Assembly: GCA_023386955.1 (NCBI GenBank)
Contig: JAEWIS010000019.1
Span: 120,976-184,975, forward strand
Source of the DNA: Bacillota bacterium
Lineage (GTDB): Bacteria > Bacillota > Bacilli > Paenibacillales > NBRC-103111
Direction of reading: 5' to 3'
DNA length: 64,000 nt
Both the position numbers and the translations under genes were made by a program. The notes under the pieces were generated by a model. It saw only the letters and a list, made by a program, of their open reading frames with translations. It made no database searches and was not told where the DNA came from. This document shows positions 9,325-17,552 of this stretch, one piece after another; position 1 is the first letter of the stretch; each line of letters opens with the position of its first letter.

Positions 9325-10083
9325 TCACTGGTATTTCTCCAGAATCGCCACCACCTGCTTATACTCCTCCTGAGTCAGATGCCTGCGGATAATTTTGTCC
9401 AATTGCACCAGCTCTTCCTGGGTAATCCCGTTCTCCATCAGCTGCGAGATGGACTGCACCTCCGCTGCAGGCAGCTTGGAGACCAGGAGCGTAAACAGCT
9501 TCACCTTGTCGTCATTGGACATATTATCCTTCGTGGAGGACAAAAAATCCGAAGAGAACAGTGTTTTCTCCTGCTCCCCTGTTCCGCCGGACTGGGCCCC
9601 TTGGGCGCTGCCCGATTGGCTCCATACCGGCAAGGCATCCGCCATACCGCCGGATCCCGAAGCTCCGCTGTTTATGCTCCCCTCCTTCTCCTCCCGACTG
9701 GAGATTGTTCCGCCTGCTCCGCCTGATGCCGCCCCTCCGGTACTATTCGGCTGCTGGTTTGTACCGTTTCCCGTTGTCCCGGACGGCTTGCCTGCAACAC
9801 CTTCAGTCCCCGAATTTACGGAGCCCACCGGCGTAAGGCCACTGCCTCCGTATACCGGCTTGTCATCTTTTGCGGACACGGATTGATTCATTATATTCAG
9901 CCCGGTGCCCATTTTTTCCACAAAATCCAAAAATCCGATACTCTGCATGTCCCCGCCGATCTGGTAATGGGCCAGTACCTTCTCCAGATAGGTGCCCACT
10001 GCCGTCCAGGTGGCGTATATGGTGACTGCCGCAATAAAAACTGCCGCCACTGCCATCTTCGTCAACCAACCCAATATCTTCAT
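9325..10083 (-). CDS. Membrane-anchored hypothetical protein with Gly/Ser-rich linker, 252 aa
   Basis: Not recognised. One membrane helix (about 7-30) is followed by a short structured part, then a low-complexity Gly/Ser/Thr/Pro linker (about 75-170), and a charged all-helical C-terminal domain (about 175-252) with repeated wording MENGITQEELVQLDKI / HLTQEEYKQVVAIL. The layout suggests a tethered helical module outside the membrane. ATG 10083 has GGAGG seven bases upstream. It lies between purA and the M23 peptidase gene on the same strand, so a role at the envelope is possible but is inference. Confidence 0.75.
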   Translation of the reverse strand: MKILGWLTKMAVAAVFIAAVTIYATWTAVGTYLEKVLAHYQIGGDMQSIGFLDFVEKMGTGLNIMNQSVSAKDDKPVYGGSGLTPVGSVNSGTEGVAGKPSGTTGNGTNQQPNSTGGAASGGAGGTISSREEKEGSINSGASGSGGMADALPVWSQSGSAQGAQSGGTGEQEKTLFSSDFLSSTKDNMSNDDKVKLFTLLVSKLPAAEVQSISQLMENGITQEELVQLDKIIRRHLTQEEYKQVVAILEKYQ

Positions 10084-10185
10084 CCATAATCCTCCTGCCC
10101 GGCCTGTCCTATAGACGCATGAAGACGCATGTGCAAGCCTACTTCTTTAAGTATGTCCGGAAAAAGGGCGTCTTAATGCCGCCAA

Positions 10186-10223
10186 TGGAAAAAATCCCCG
10201 CCAGCATTGGGCTGACGGGGATT
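10186..10223 (-). terminator. Rho-independent terminator downstream of purA
   Basis: Minus-strand stem AATCCCCGTCAGC / GCTGGCGGGGATT followed by TTTTTTCC. It lies about 190 bases beyond the purA stop, on the far side of the palindromic element at 10248-10410. Confidence 0.85.
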
Positions 10224-10247
10224 CTTGTAGCAGGATCGGATGGGTTT

Positions 10248-10410
10248 AGGTCGTGTCTGAAAACTCCGAGGGGAGCAGATTTCAGCGAATTTTCGTTCCA
10301 GGCAAGGCACTTTCCCGCAGGCGTACCGGGGGTACGTCAAGGGGAAGTAACGTAGCAAGGGGCGAAAAGGCGCTGAAAGATGCCCTTGAGCGAGTTTTCA
10401 GATACGGCCT
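10248..10410. repeat. 163-bp imperfect palindromic element (MITE-like) with 19-bp terminal inverted repeats
   Basis: The ends AGGTCGTGTCTGAAAACTC and its near-inverse GAGTTTTCAGATACGGCCT match at 17 of 19 bases. Pairing continues inward (for example TTTCAGCG..TTTTCG against its inverse) down to a central GTACC-ggg-GGTAC, so the whole unit can fold into one long hairpin. Extending the ends gives TTAGG/CCTAA, which places the purA stop codon TAG inside the right terminal repeat. No coding capacity is apparent. Confidence 0.75.
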
Positions 10411-11692
10411 AATAAACGGGCAGGACCTGGTTGGTTTGCTCCCGGTTACGGCCGACGGAGAAGATGGCGATGGGAATACCGGTGAGCTCGGATACGCGTT
10501 CCACATAGCGGCGGGTGGTCGCGGGAAGATCCTCCAGGCGGCGGACGCCGGTAATGTCCTCGCTCCAGCCGGGCAGCTCCTCATATATGGCCTCGCATTC
10601 GTCCAGCATCTTGAGGCTGGCCGGATAATAATCGATGACCTCGCCCCGGAACTTGTAGCCGGTGCAGATCTTGACGGTCTCCAGGCCGGTAAGTACGTCC
10701 AGGGAGTTCAGGGACAGGCCGGTAATGCCGCTGACACGGCGGGCATGGCGCACCACCACACTGTCGAACCAGCCGACACGGCGGGGGCGTCCGGTAACGG
10801 TGCCATATTCAAAGCCCGCTTCGCGGATGCGGTCGCCGATAGGGTTGTTCTGTTCCGTCGGGAACGGGCCGTCCCCTACACGGGTGGTGTAGGCCTTGGC
10901 TACGCCGATAATCTGGTGGATCTTGGTGGGCCCTACGCCTGCACCGATACAAACACCGCCTGCAGACGGATTAGAGGAGGTCACGAAGGGATATGTACCA
11001 TGGTCGATATCCAGCATCACCCCTTGGGCGCCCTCGAAGAGCACCTTCTTGCCCGCGTCAATGCTGTCATTGAGGACAACGGAGGTATCCGTCACGTAAT
11101 GACGCAGCACCTCGGCATATTCCAAGTATTCCTTCAGGATGGAATCGGCATTCAAACCCTTGCCGCCATAAACCTGTTCGATAATATGGTTCTTCTCACC
11201 CACCAAACGGCGCAGCTTGCCCTCGAATTCCTCGGGGTCCATCAAATCCGCGATACGGATGCCGCTTCTGGCAGCTTTGTCCATATAAGCCGGGCCGATG
11301 CCCTTGCGGGTAGTGCCGATTTTGCTGTCGCCCTTGCGGTCCTCTTCCAGGCCGTCCAGGAGCAAATGATACGGCATAATCACATGGGCTCTGTCGCTGA
11401 TGCGCAGATTCTTGGTGGAAAAGCCGCTGTCATGGATATATTGGATTTCGTCGATCAGGGCAGCCGGGTTCAGCACCATACCGTTGCCGATGACGCAAAT
11501 CTTGTCGTTATAAAAAACTCCAGAGGGAATCATCTGCAGCTTGTATTTTTTGTTATCGATGAGTATGGTATGGCCGGCATTGTTCCCCCCTTGGTAACGG
11601 GCGACGACTTCTGCCTGCTCAGCCAAAAAGTCGGTAATCTTGCCTTTTCCCTCGTCTCCCCATTGAGTGCCGACAACAACAACTGTGGACAT
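10409..11692 (-). CDS. purA: Adenylosuccinate synthetase
   Basis: GTP-dependent condensation of IMP and aspartate to adenylosuccinate, the first committed step to AMP. The GTP/IMP-binding loop [11 protein letters not shown] is at residues 8-18; IMP-site motifs and the C-terminal GTP-binding region are also clear ([20 protein letters not shown]). The start MSTVVVVG at 11692 is preceded by GGAAGGGG and gives 427 aa, the family length; an upstream in-frame extension to 11758 has no support. A SigA promoter and paired PurBox-like sequences lie upstream. The stop codon sits at the edge of a palindromic repeat element. Confidence 0.98.
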   Translation of the reverse strand: MSTVVVVGTQWGDEGKGKITDFLAEQAEVVARYQGGNNAGHTILIDNKKYKLQMIPSGVFYNDKICVIGNGMVLNPAALIDEIQYIHDSGFSTKNLRISDRAHVIMPYHLLLDGLEEDRKGDSKIGTTRKGIGPAYMDKAARSGIRIADLMDPEEFEGKLRRLVGEKNHIIEQVYGGKGLNADSILKEYLEYAEVLRHYVTDTSVVLNDSIDAGKKVLFEGAQGVMLDIDHGTYPFVTSSNPSAGGVCIGAGVGPTKIHQIIGVAKAYTTRVGDGPFPTEQNNPIGDRIREAGFEYGTVTGRPRRVGWFDSVVVRHARRVSGITGLSLNSLDVLTGLETVKICTGYKFRGEVIDYYPASLKMLDECEAIYEELPGWSEDITGVRRLEDLPATTRRYVERVSELTGIPIAIFSVGRNREQTNQVLPVY

Positions 11693-11801
11693 GCGCAAAA
11701 ACCCCTTCCGGTGAATTGGTACACCGCATAGTAGCCGCCCTATTGCTAGCGTATCCATCCGAAGCAGCGCCTGCTCCGCAAACGCTTAAGGCGGCATATC
11801 C

Positions 11802-11830
11802 AGTGTATCAGTCCGCTAAAGCAAAGTCAA
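11802..11830 (-). promoter_or_regulatory. purA SigA promoter
   Basis: Minus strand TTGACT (11825-11830), 17-base spacer, TACACT (11802-11807), about 110 bases before the purA start. Confidence 0.7.
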
Positions 11831-11832
11831 CG

Positions 11833-11873
11833 AAAACGAACGATGGGTTGGGACAAGCTACTATTGTTCGGAT
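11833..11873. promoter_or_regulatory. Paired PurBox-like sequences (candidate PurR operator) upstream of purA
   Basis: AAAACGAACGAT on the plus strand (11833-11844) and, inverted, ATATCCGAACAATAG on the minus strand (11861-11875). Both resemble the Bacillus PurBox core CCGAACAWT, they face each other with about 18 bases between the cores, and they lie just upstream of the purA -35, as expected for purine repression. The first box has a G in place of the expected A after the core. Confidence 0.5.
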
Positions 11874-12060
11874 ATCGGTCATATTTTGGGGGTATTCGTC
11901 GACTTGTCCATACTTACTTCTGCGTTTTGTTTAACATTGTGAATAAAGCCCGAAGCATACATCTGTGTTTTAACACACCTATACCTTCTTGATGGCCGCT
12001 TCGCTTTTTGTGAAGACGCCCTGTCCTCCACTGCTTTCATCCGTGGGCAGCTTGGTTTCC

Positions 12061-12245
12061 TAACGGCGGTGAGAGACGCTATTTGCCTCAAAACAGGGGG
12101 GTGGCTAAATTTAACGGAAGCAGGAGACGCTATTCAGCTAAAAAGGGGCTTGCAGCGGGATTATTTGCCCCAATAGCGGCTCTGGACGCCGTTAGATCTT
12201 TTGAAGAGGTGTTTTTGCTGAAATAGAGGCTTACACCGCCGTTAG
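12061..12245. repeat. Four-copy 25-bp array arranged as two inverted pairs
   Basis: Copies of TAACGG-n8-10-GACGCTATT occur at 12061-12085 and 12112-12136 (spacing 51) and, inverted as AATAGCGG..CCGTTAG, at 12171-12195 and 12221-12245 (spacing 50; the last copy is degenerate). The arrangement is symmetric about 12153, so the copies can pair as two nested stems. Confidence 0.6.
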
Positions 12246-12250
12246 GATTA

Positions 12251-12329
12251 CCCGTTCGGTCGGTTTGTCGGTTTGTCCGTTTGTCCGTTCGGTCCGTTTG
12301 TCCGTTCGGTCCGCTCGTCCGCTCGTCCA
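12251..12329. repeat. Short tandem repeat of GTTTGTCC / GTTCGGTCC units
   Basis: The 17-bp unit GTTTGTCCGTTCGGTCC occurs twice in succession, flanked by partial units (GTCGGTTTGTC before, GCTCGTCCGCTCGTCC after). It reads as slipped-strand tandem DNA immediately upstream of the BlaI-type promoter. Confidence 0.65.
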
Positions 12330-12338
12330 GATGATGGT

Positions 12339-12367
12339 TTGACAGCATAGGATTACAAGCGTAATAT
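12339..12367 (+). promoter_or_regulatory. Promoter of the BlaI-type repressor gene
   Basis: Consensus TTGACA (12339-12344), exact 17-base spacer, TAATAT (12362-12367). Transcription should start near 12374, inside the second operator. Confidence 0.85.
12351..12365. promoter_or_regulatory. BlaI/MecI-type operator 1
   Basis: Dyad GATTAC-AAGC-GTAAT overlapping the spacer and -10 of the promoter. BlaI/MecI family operators centre on TACAnnTGTA, which this resembles with one imperfect half-site. Confidence 0.6.
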
Positions 12368-12374
12368 GGACTAT

Positions 12375-12390
12375 GATTACATGTGTAATC
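12375..12390. promoter_or_regulatory. BlaI/MecI-type operator 2
   Basis: Perfect 7-bp-arm dyad GATTACA-TG-TGTAATC, matching the family core TACAnnTGTA, located at the predicted transcription start. Together with operator 1 it implies autorepression. Confidence 0.75.
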
Positions 12391-12409
12391 CTATCGAGGA
12401 GGTTGTCCC

Positions 12410-12787
12410 TTGTCTCACATCCCTAATATTTCCGATGCGGAATGGGAGGTTATGAAGGTTCTGTGGACCCGATCGCCGCGTTCGGCCAATGAGATCATCC
12501 AGGCGCTGGAGGATCATTCCGAATGGAAGCCGAAGACAGTTCGGACCCTGCTGAACCGGCTTGTCCAAAAGCAAGCGGCGGCGTTTTCCCGGGACGGCAA
12601 GGTTTATGCGTATTACCCGCTGGTATCCGAGGAGGATTGTGTGAGGACCGAAACCCGCTTCTTCCTGAACCGGATTTACGGCGGATCCTTCAAGCCTATG
12701 CTGGCCTCTTTCCTGAGGGAAACCCAGCTGACATCGGAGGAAATCGGCGAGCTCAAGCAGATTCTCGACGATAAATCGGTATGTTGA
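12410..12787 (+). CDS. BlaI/MecI/CopY family transcriptional repressor
   Basis: Winged-helix repressor of the penicillinase-repressor family. The N-terminus is diagnostic (ISDAEWEVMKVLW), followed by the recognition region (PKTVRTLLNRLV), the wing (GKVYAYYPLV) and a helical dimerisation domain; 125 aa is normal length. Start is TTG at 12410, seven bases after AGGAGG; no ATG/GTG fits. Two dyads overlap its promoter, so it is likely self-regulated. The usual partner, a BlaR1/MecR1 M56 antirepressor, is not adjacent; the next gene encodes a low-complexity lipoprotein. The inducing signal and other targets are unknown. Confidence 0.93.
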   Translation: MSHIPNISDAEWEVMKVLWTRSPRSANEIIQALEDHSEWKPKTVRTLLNRLVQKQAAAFSRDGKVYAYYPLVSEEDCVRTETRFFLNRIYGGSFKPMLASFLRETQLTSEEIGELKQILDDKSVC

Positions 12788-12828
12788 GTTTCCAGCCGGC
12801 AGCCAGATAACAACGAAGGAGATTCCAC

Positions 12829-13392
12829 ATGATAAAACGGCTTTACCCCCGTGCCCGCTTTATGTCTATTCTTGCTATTGCCGGGTGTCTGCTGGTCAGT
12901 GGTTGTGGCTCTCCCAAGGAAGGCGGAGACAGGTCTGCTCCGGCAGCCAACCCTTCCCCTTCAGATGAACCGGCTGTGGCAGCCGCTTCCGTTTCTCCGG
13001 ATGAAGGCTCCGGCCAGGCCTCATCCGAACCGTCCCCATCTGCCGGCTCAACCGGCCAGCCTGCGGGCACGGCTACTGCTGCGCCAACCTTAGGAGCTTC
13101 GGCGGCTGCGGGACAGCATGGGACAAGCGGGGCGTCCGCCCAGTCCCTGTTTCCAACACCTGCCCCCTCCTCTGCTCCTAGACAGGAGGCACCGGTTCAA
13201 CTTATCCCTAGGACGGTACCTGCCGACGAGCAAAACGGAACGGTCCCCACAGCCCCGCCGTCTGCTTCACCTGCTGATGCCGGAAGCCCGACACCATCGG
13301 GAAGTGCAGCCTTCAGTCCTGCTCCCACTCCCACTGAATCGGCTCCACGGATTTTGCAGCCGGGCCATGCCACGATGGATGACTCTCCATAG
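12829..13392 (+). CDS. Low-complexity Pro/Ser/Ala-rich lipoprotein, 187 aa
   Basis: Begins with a lipoprotein signal peptide (basic MIKRLYPRARF, hydrophobic core, lipobox LVSGC with the modified Cys at about residue 26). Almost all of the rest is Pro/Ser/Ala/Thr/Gly-rich and probably disordered, with no recognisable domain or other cysteine. Such tails usually act as spacers, so the gene may have lost a C-terminal domain. ATG follows AAGGAG. It starts 41 bases after the BlaI-type gene and ends in a terminator, so the two probably form one repressor-controlled transcript. Confidence 0.8.
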   Translation: MIKRLYPRARFMSILAIAGCLLVSGCGSPKEGGDRSAPAANPSPSDEPAVAAASVSPDEGSGQASSEPSPSAGSTGQPAGTATAAPTLGASAAAGQHGTSGASAQSLFPTPAPSSAPRQEAPVQLIPRTVPADEQNGTVPTAPPSASPADAGSPTPSGSAAFSPAPTPTESAPRILQPGHATMDDSP

Positions 13393-13425
13393 ATAAATCT
13401 GGCATCATAACCGTATAACCTGAAG

Positions 13426-13454
13426 AAGCCTCCAGCCGGTCTGGAGGTTTTTTT
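13426..13454 (+). terminator. Terminator of the BlaI-lipoprotein operon
   Basis: Stem CCTCCAG / CTGGAGG followed by seven T on the plus strand. Confidence 0.9.
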
Positions 13455-13479
13455 GCCTTTTAGCCTGCCTTGCATATAA

Positions 13480-13504
13480 AGAAAACCCGGCCGCTGCGGC
13501 CGGG
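13480..13504 (-). terminator. Terminator downstream of dnaB
   Basis: Perfect 9-bp stem CCCGGCCGC / GCGGCCGGG with a tiny loop, followed on the minus strand by TTTTCTTT. It is back-to-back with the lipoprotein terminator. Confidence 0.85.
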
Positions 13505-13539
13505 CTTCCCTGCATCGATATGGATAAGATAAGTGCTGC

Positions 13540-14895
13540 TTACCTGGCAGCGGCCTCCTGATGGGTCCGGTCCAGACTGACGAACTTGTTGTAATGCTTC
13601 AGGAACGCCAGCTCTACCGTGCCTACCGGGCCGTTCCGCTGCTTGGCAATAATAATTTCGATGATGTTCTTCTTCTCGGTTTCCTTATCGTAGTAATCAT
13701 CCCGGTACAGGAACGCGACAATGTCGGCGTCCTGCTCGATGGAGCCCGATTCCCGAAGGTCAGACATCATCGGCCGTTTATCCTGCCGCTGCTCCACGCC
13801 CCGGCTGAGCTGGGACAGGGCGATGACAGGCACGTCCAATTCCCGGGCAATCTGCTTCAGGGTCCGGGAAATTTCCGAAACCTCCTGCTGCCGGTTGTCG
13901 CCCTTGCCCCGTCCGGCGATGAGCTGGAGGTAGTCGATGAGGATCATCCCGAGCCCCTTCTCCTTCTTCAGCCGGCGGCACTTGGCCCGGATATCCGCTA
14001 CGGTAACGGAGGCCGAGTCGTCGATATAAATATTGGCTTCGGACAAAGCGCCGATGGCCATGGTCAGCTTTTCCCAGTCGTCGTTCTTCATATCCCCGTT
14101 CCGCAGCGCATTGGCCTCAATGTTGCCCTCGGCGCAGATCATCCGCTGCACCAGCTGGGCCGCGCCCATTTCCAGGGAGAAGATGGCGACGGTCTCTCTG
14201 GCCCGGACCCCGATATTTTGGGCTACGTTCAGGGCGAAGGCCGTTTTCCCTACAGAAGGACGGGCGGCTACGATAATTAAGTCCGAACGTTGGAAGCCGG
14301 AGGTCATCTTGTCCAGGTCGATAAAGCCGGAGGGAATGCCGGTAGCGGAGCCCCGCTGCTGGGACAGCACCTCCACCCGGTCGAACACCTCCATCAGCAC
14401 ATCCCGGATGGCGATGAAGCCGCTGCCGGAGCGCCGGTTGGAGATCTCCATAATCCGTGCTTCGGCATCGCTCAGAAGGGTGCCCACCTCGTCCTCGCTG
14501 GCGTAACCGTCGGTGACGATGTTGGTGGCGGCCCGGATGAGGCGGCGGAGCATGGATTTTTCTTCGACGATCTGACTGTAATAATCCGCGTTGGCAGCAG
14601 TCGGTACCGAATTGGCCAAAGCCGACAGGTAGCTGACCCCGCCGATATCCTCCAGCTGCTTCTTGTCCTGGAGGCGGGAGGTCAGGGTGACCATATCCAC
14701 CGGTTCATTGGCTTCGGCGATTTCGATCATGGCCGCGAATATATATTGATGGGCAGTCCGGTAAAAGTCCTCGCTGGAAATCCGCTCCATGGCGGTAATC
14801 AGGGCATCCCCGTCCAGGAGGATCGCGCCCAGCACGGCCATTTCGGCTTCCAGGTTTTGCGGCGGAATCCGGTCGAAGCGTATTTCTTCGTTCAT
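13540..14895 (-). CDS. dnaB: Replicative DNA helicase DnaB (DnaC of Bacillus)
   Basis: Hexameric 5'-3' helicase that drives the replication fork. N-terminal primase-interacting domain (about 1-110), linker, and C-terminal RecA-like domain with Walker A (ARPSVGKTAFAL), Walker B (LILIDYLQLI) and SDLRESGSIEQDAD. The start MNEEIRFDRIPPQN at 14895 has AAAGGAAG upstream and gives 451 aa, the family size. It follows rplI on the same strand, with about 250 bases between them that hold a long hairpin. Confidence 0.98.
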   Translation of the reverse strand: MNEEIRFDRIPPQNLEAEMAVLGAILLDGDALITAMERISSEDFYRTAHQYIFAAMIEIAEANEPVDMVTLTSRLQDKKQLEDIGGVSYLSALANSVPTAANADYYSQIVEEKSMLRRLIRAATNIVTDGYASEDEVGTLLSDAEARIMEISNRRSGSGFIAIRDVLMEVFDRVEVLSQQRGSATGIPSGFIDLDKMTSGFQRSDLIIVAARPSVGKTAFALNVAQNIGVRARETVAIFSLEMGAAQLVQRMICAEGNIEANALRNGDMKNDDWEKLTMAIGALSEANIYIDDSASVTVADIRAKCRRLKKEKGLGMILIDYLQLIAGRGKGDNRQQEVSEISRTLKQIARELDVPVIALSQLSRGVEQRQDKRPMMSDLRESGSIEQDADIVAFLYRDDYYDKETEKKNIIEIIIAKQRNGPVGTVELAFLKHYNKFVSLDRTHQEAAAR

Positions 14896-15008
14896 GCTGT
14901 TTTCTTCCTTTCTTGCTGAGGGTGTGTCCGGTGAGAATCTCCAGATGAACCGATAATCCCTTGGCTGCATTCCTTACCGGGAAAAGAGGGCCTTGGATGC
15001 TCAAACAC

Positions 15009-15062
15009 GTTTTGTCAGCTTTGATTTGAATGAATTGTTAATGGGTTCAAAGCTGCCAAAAC
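15009..15062. repeat. Long inverted repeat between rplI and dnaB
   Basis: Arms GTTTTGTCAGCTTTGA and its inverse TCAAAGCTGCCAAAAC (15 of 16 pair) around a 22-base loop. There is no T-tract on either side, so it is not an obvious terminator; it could stabilise or process the rplI-dnaB mRNA. Confidence 0.55.
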
Positions 15063-15144
15063 ACTCGCCCTCAAGTCCCTCTTTTCCCCACCAGTCATGC
15101 AAATGGAATACCGGTTCATCAGCCTTCTCAGAGATCCCCCCCTC

Positions 15145-15591
15145 TTACTCCTCGACTACATGCACCTGCAGGGTCGAGGACACCTCGGTGTGCAGCTTCA
15201 CCGGAATGGTAAAGCTGCCGATCATTTTAATGGGGTCTTCCATTTGCATTTTGCGCTTGTCGATGGCAATGCCCTTTTGCTTCTGCAGCTCTTCGGCGAT
15301 TTGCTTGGTGGTGATGGAGCCGAACAGACGGCCGCCTTCACCGGTTTTGTGCTTGATGGTCAACGTAATTTCCTTCAGCTTTTCACCCAGGTTCTTGGCA
15401 TCCTGCTTCTCTTGGTCCTTCTTCTTCTGCTCGGAGGCCTTCTGCATGGCCAGGCTCTTGACATTGCCGTCGGAGGCCGGAGCCGCCAGCCCTTGCTTGA
15501 ACAGGAAGTTCTGGGCGTACCCTTCCGAAACTTCCTTGACCTCACCCTTTTTGGCTTGCCCCTTGACGTCCTTCAAAAAGATAACCTTCAT
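15145..15591 (-). CDS. rplI: 50S ribosomal protein bL9
   Basis: Large-subunit protein that binds 23S rRNA near the L1 stalk and limits frameshifting. N-terminal globular RNA-binding domain ([29 protein letters not shown]), long connecting helix (about 41-75) and C-terminal domain. 148 aa is typical. ATG overlaps the gdpP stop as ATGA, indicating translational coupling, the same pairing as in Bacillus. Confidence 0.99.
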   Translation of the reverse strand: MKVIFLKDVKGQAKKGEVKEVSEGYAQNFLFKQGLAAPASDGNVKSLAMQKASEQKKKDQEKQDAKNLGEKLKEITLTIKHKTGEGGRLFGSITTKQIAEELQKQKGIAIDKRKMQMEDPIKMIGSFTIPVKLHTEVSSTLQVHVVEE

Positions 15592-17552
15592 TCGAATAAC
15601 CCCTCTTCCTCATCTATTTCTTTCAATACCTGCTTCAGCCGTTTGGCCGCCTCCTGCACGGTGGTATGCTCCAGTTGGACCGCCGCATTGGTCAAGTGAC
15701 CGCCGCCGCCCAGCCGTTCCATCACAATCTGCACGTTGATCTGCCCGTGGGACCTTGCACTGATGCCGATGAGCCCGTCCTGGCGCTCGCCGATCACAAA
15801 GGAGGCCATAATATCCGTCATATTCACCAATGTATCAGCAACCTGGGCAATGAGCAACTGGGAGTATTTTTTACCCGGCTCGGTGGCGGCGATGGCAATA
15901 TGGTCGTAGATGATCTCGGCGTGTTTGATCACCTCGGCCTTTCGCACATACGCATCCAGGTCCTCCTTCAGCATCCGGTGGATAATGGCCGTGTCGGCCC
16001 CGTTGCGCCGCAGGAAGGAGGCCGCCTCGAAGGTCCGTGCGCCGGTGCGCATGGCGAAGTTCTTCGTATCCACGGCAATGCCGGCCAGAAGTACCGTGGC
16101 CTCCATCACATCCAGAGATACCCGCTCCTGGAAATATTGCAGCAGCTCCGTCACCAGCTCGCAGGTGGAGGAAGCATACGGCTCCATATAAATCAGCACC
16201 GCATCGCTGATAAACTCCTCTCCGCGGCGGTGATGGTCCACCACCACGATCCGGTTGGTATTCTGCACCAGCTTGGGCTCCGCCAGCAAGGACGCCTTAT
16301 GGGTATCCACTACCACAATCAGGGTGCGCGGCGTCTTCAGATGAAGAGCCTGGTCCGGCTGGACAAAGCACTTCTTGTACTTTTCCTCCTCGGACAGCAG
16401 CTCCAGAAGCTTGTGGATGGACGGATTATCCCCCTCCAGCACCACATAACCCTCTTTGCCCGCCATCTGCACCATCTTCCATACGCCGATAGCCGCGCCG
16501 ATGGCATCCATATCGGGAATCTTATGGCCCATAACCAGCACCCGGTCGCTCTCGCGGATCAAATCACGCAGAGCGTGGGAGATCACTCTCGCCCGGACCC
16601 GGGTCCGTTTCTCCACCGCATTGGAGCGTCCGCCGTAGAAGGACAGGCGCTGGCCCACCTTCAGGGCGGCCTGGTCGCCGCCGCGGCCCAGGGCAATATC
16701 CAGGCTGGTTCCCGCCAGGGTTCCCAGCTCAATGAGATTATCCGTGCCCGACGCCACCCCGATGCTCAGGGTAAATGGCACCTTCATCTCCAGGGTCATG
16801 TCCCGGACATCATCCAGTATGTCGAACCGGCTTTGCTCCAGCTTCTGCAGGCCCTTCTGATCCATCATGAACAGGAAACGGTCAGAGGCCGTCCGGCGCA
16901 GAAACAGGCCGTTTTTCACAGCCCATTCGTTGATCTGCCCGGTTATCTTCGCCACAGTCAGTGTCCGCAGCTGGTCATCCATCCCCTGGGTGGCTTCATC
17001 CAGATTGTCCAGAAGAATCAGGCCGATAGCCGGCCGGCCCTCCGCCAGCTTCCGGGACATCTCCGACTGTACGGTAATATCATGGATGTACAGGAGGCGC
17101 TCCTCCGGCTTAACGATAACGGAATAAGTCGTTTTATCCAGCACAAGCTCGATGACCGTATCCTTGTCCTTGCGGTTCTTCAGCTGCGGCCACAGCTCCA
17201 GCAGATTCTGTCCGATGACGGTTTCCTTGCCGGCCATCTTGGCGACGAAGGGATTATGCCACTCAATCACCTTCTCCTCGTCGTACAGGACAATGCCGAT
17301 GGGCAGCTCGTGAATCACCTCATGGCTGGCCCGCTTCACCCGGTGGGACAAGGTGCCTACATAAGCATGAAGCTCCTTCTCGAAGGCGCTCTCCGCCAGA
17401 AGAGAATAATAAATGGCCAACCCCACTAATAAGAGGGCGACCAGTCCGATCAGCCAGTAGTAAAAAAACAATGCCCCCGAAAGGGCCAGCATCAGCATGT
17501 AGGACCAGACCGTATGTCCTCCATACCAGCGTTTACGCAATAATTTGGGCAT
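15588..17552 (-). CDS. gdpP: GdpP (YybT) cyclic-di-AMP phosphodiesterase
   Basis: Membrane phosphodiesterase that hydrolyses c-di-AMP to pApA, thereby affecting potassium balance, wall stress and beta-lactam tolerance. Two membrane helices (about 15-55), PAS domain (about 80-160), degenerate GGDEF (about 170-300, no intact GGDEF signature), DHH domain ([25 protein letters not shown]) and DHHA1 ([10 protein letters not shown]). Start ATG 17552 follows AGGAG; a GTG two codons upstream lies inside the ribosome site. 654 aa matches the family. Followed by rplI with a 4-base overlap. Confidence 0.97.
   Translation of the reverse strand: MPKLLRKRWYGGHTVWSYMLMLALSGALFFYYWLIGLVALLLVGLAIYYSLLAESAFEKELHAYVGTLSHRVKRASHEVIHELPIGIVLYDEEKVIEWHNPFVAKMAGKETVIGQNLLELWPQLKNRKDKDTVIELVLDKTTYSVIVKPEERLLYIHDITVQSEMSRKLAEGRPAIGLILLDNLDEATQGMDDQLRTLTVAKITGQINEWAVKNGLFLRRTASDRFLFMMDQKGLQKLEQSRFDILDDVRDMTLEMKVPFTLSIGVASGTDNLIELGTLAGTSLDIALGRGGDQAALKVGQRLSFYGGRSNAVEKRTRVRARVISHALRDLIRESDRVLVMGHKIPDMDAIGAAIGVWKMVQMAGKEGYVVLEGDNPSIHKLLELLSEEEKYKKCFVQPDQALHLKTPRTLIVVVDTHKASLLAEPKLVQNTNRIVVVDHHRRGEEFISDAVLIYMEPYASSTCELVTELLQYFQERVSLDVMEATVLLAGIAVDTKNFAMRTGARTFEAASFLRRNGADTAIIHRMLKEDLDAYVRKAEVIKHAEIIYDHIAIAATEPGKKYSQLLIAQVADTLVNMTDIMASFVIGERQDGLIGISARSHGQINVQIVMERLGGGGHLTNAAVQLEHTTVQEAAKRLKQVLKEIDEEEGLFE

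Larger units (their letters stand above)
11693..12409. other. 717-bp gene-free region between divergent purA and the BlaI-type gene
   Basis: Contains the purA promoter and PurBox pair (11802-11873), a four-copy inverted array (12061-12245), a short tandem repeat (12251-12329) and the BlaI-type promoter/operators (12339-12390). In 11874-12060 I see nothing I can name. No open frame here has a ribosome site or protein-like composition. Confidence 0.6.

Noticed and set aside
12061..12329. Repeat-rich stretch considered as a CRISPR array
   Set aside because: Copies are degenerate, in both orientations, with no unique spacers of constant length and no cas genes.
12130..12348. Minus-strand frame coding TDRTDKRTNRQTDRT through the tandem repeat
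   Set aside because: It is a translation of the simple repeat and the inverted array, without a ribosome site.
12851..13396. Alternative frames within the low-complexity lipoprotein gene
   Set aside because: The +1 and -1 frames also stay open because of Pro/Ser/Ala codon composition, but only the annotated frame has a signal peptide and lipobox after a ribosome site.
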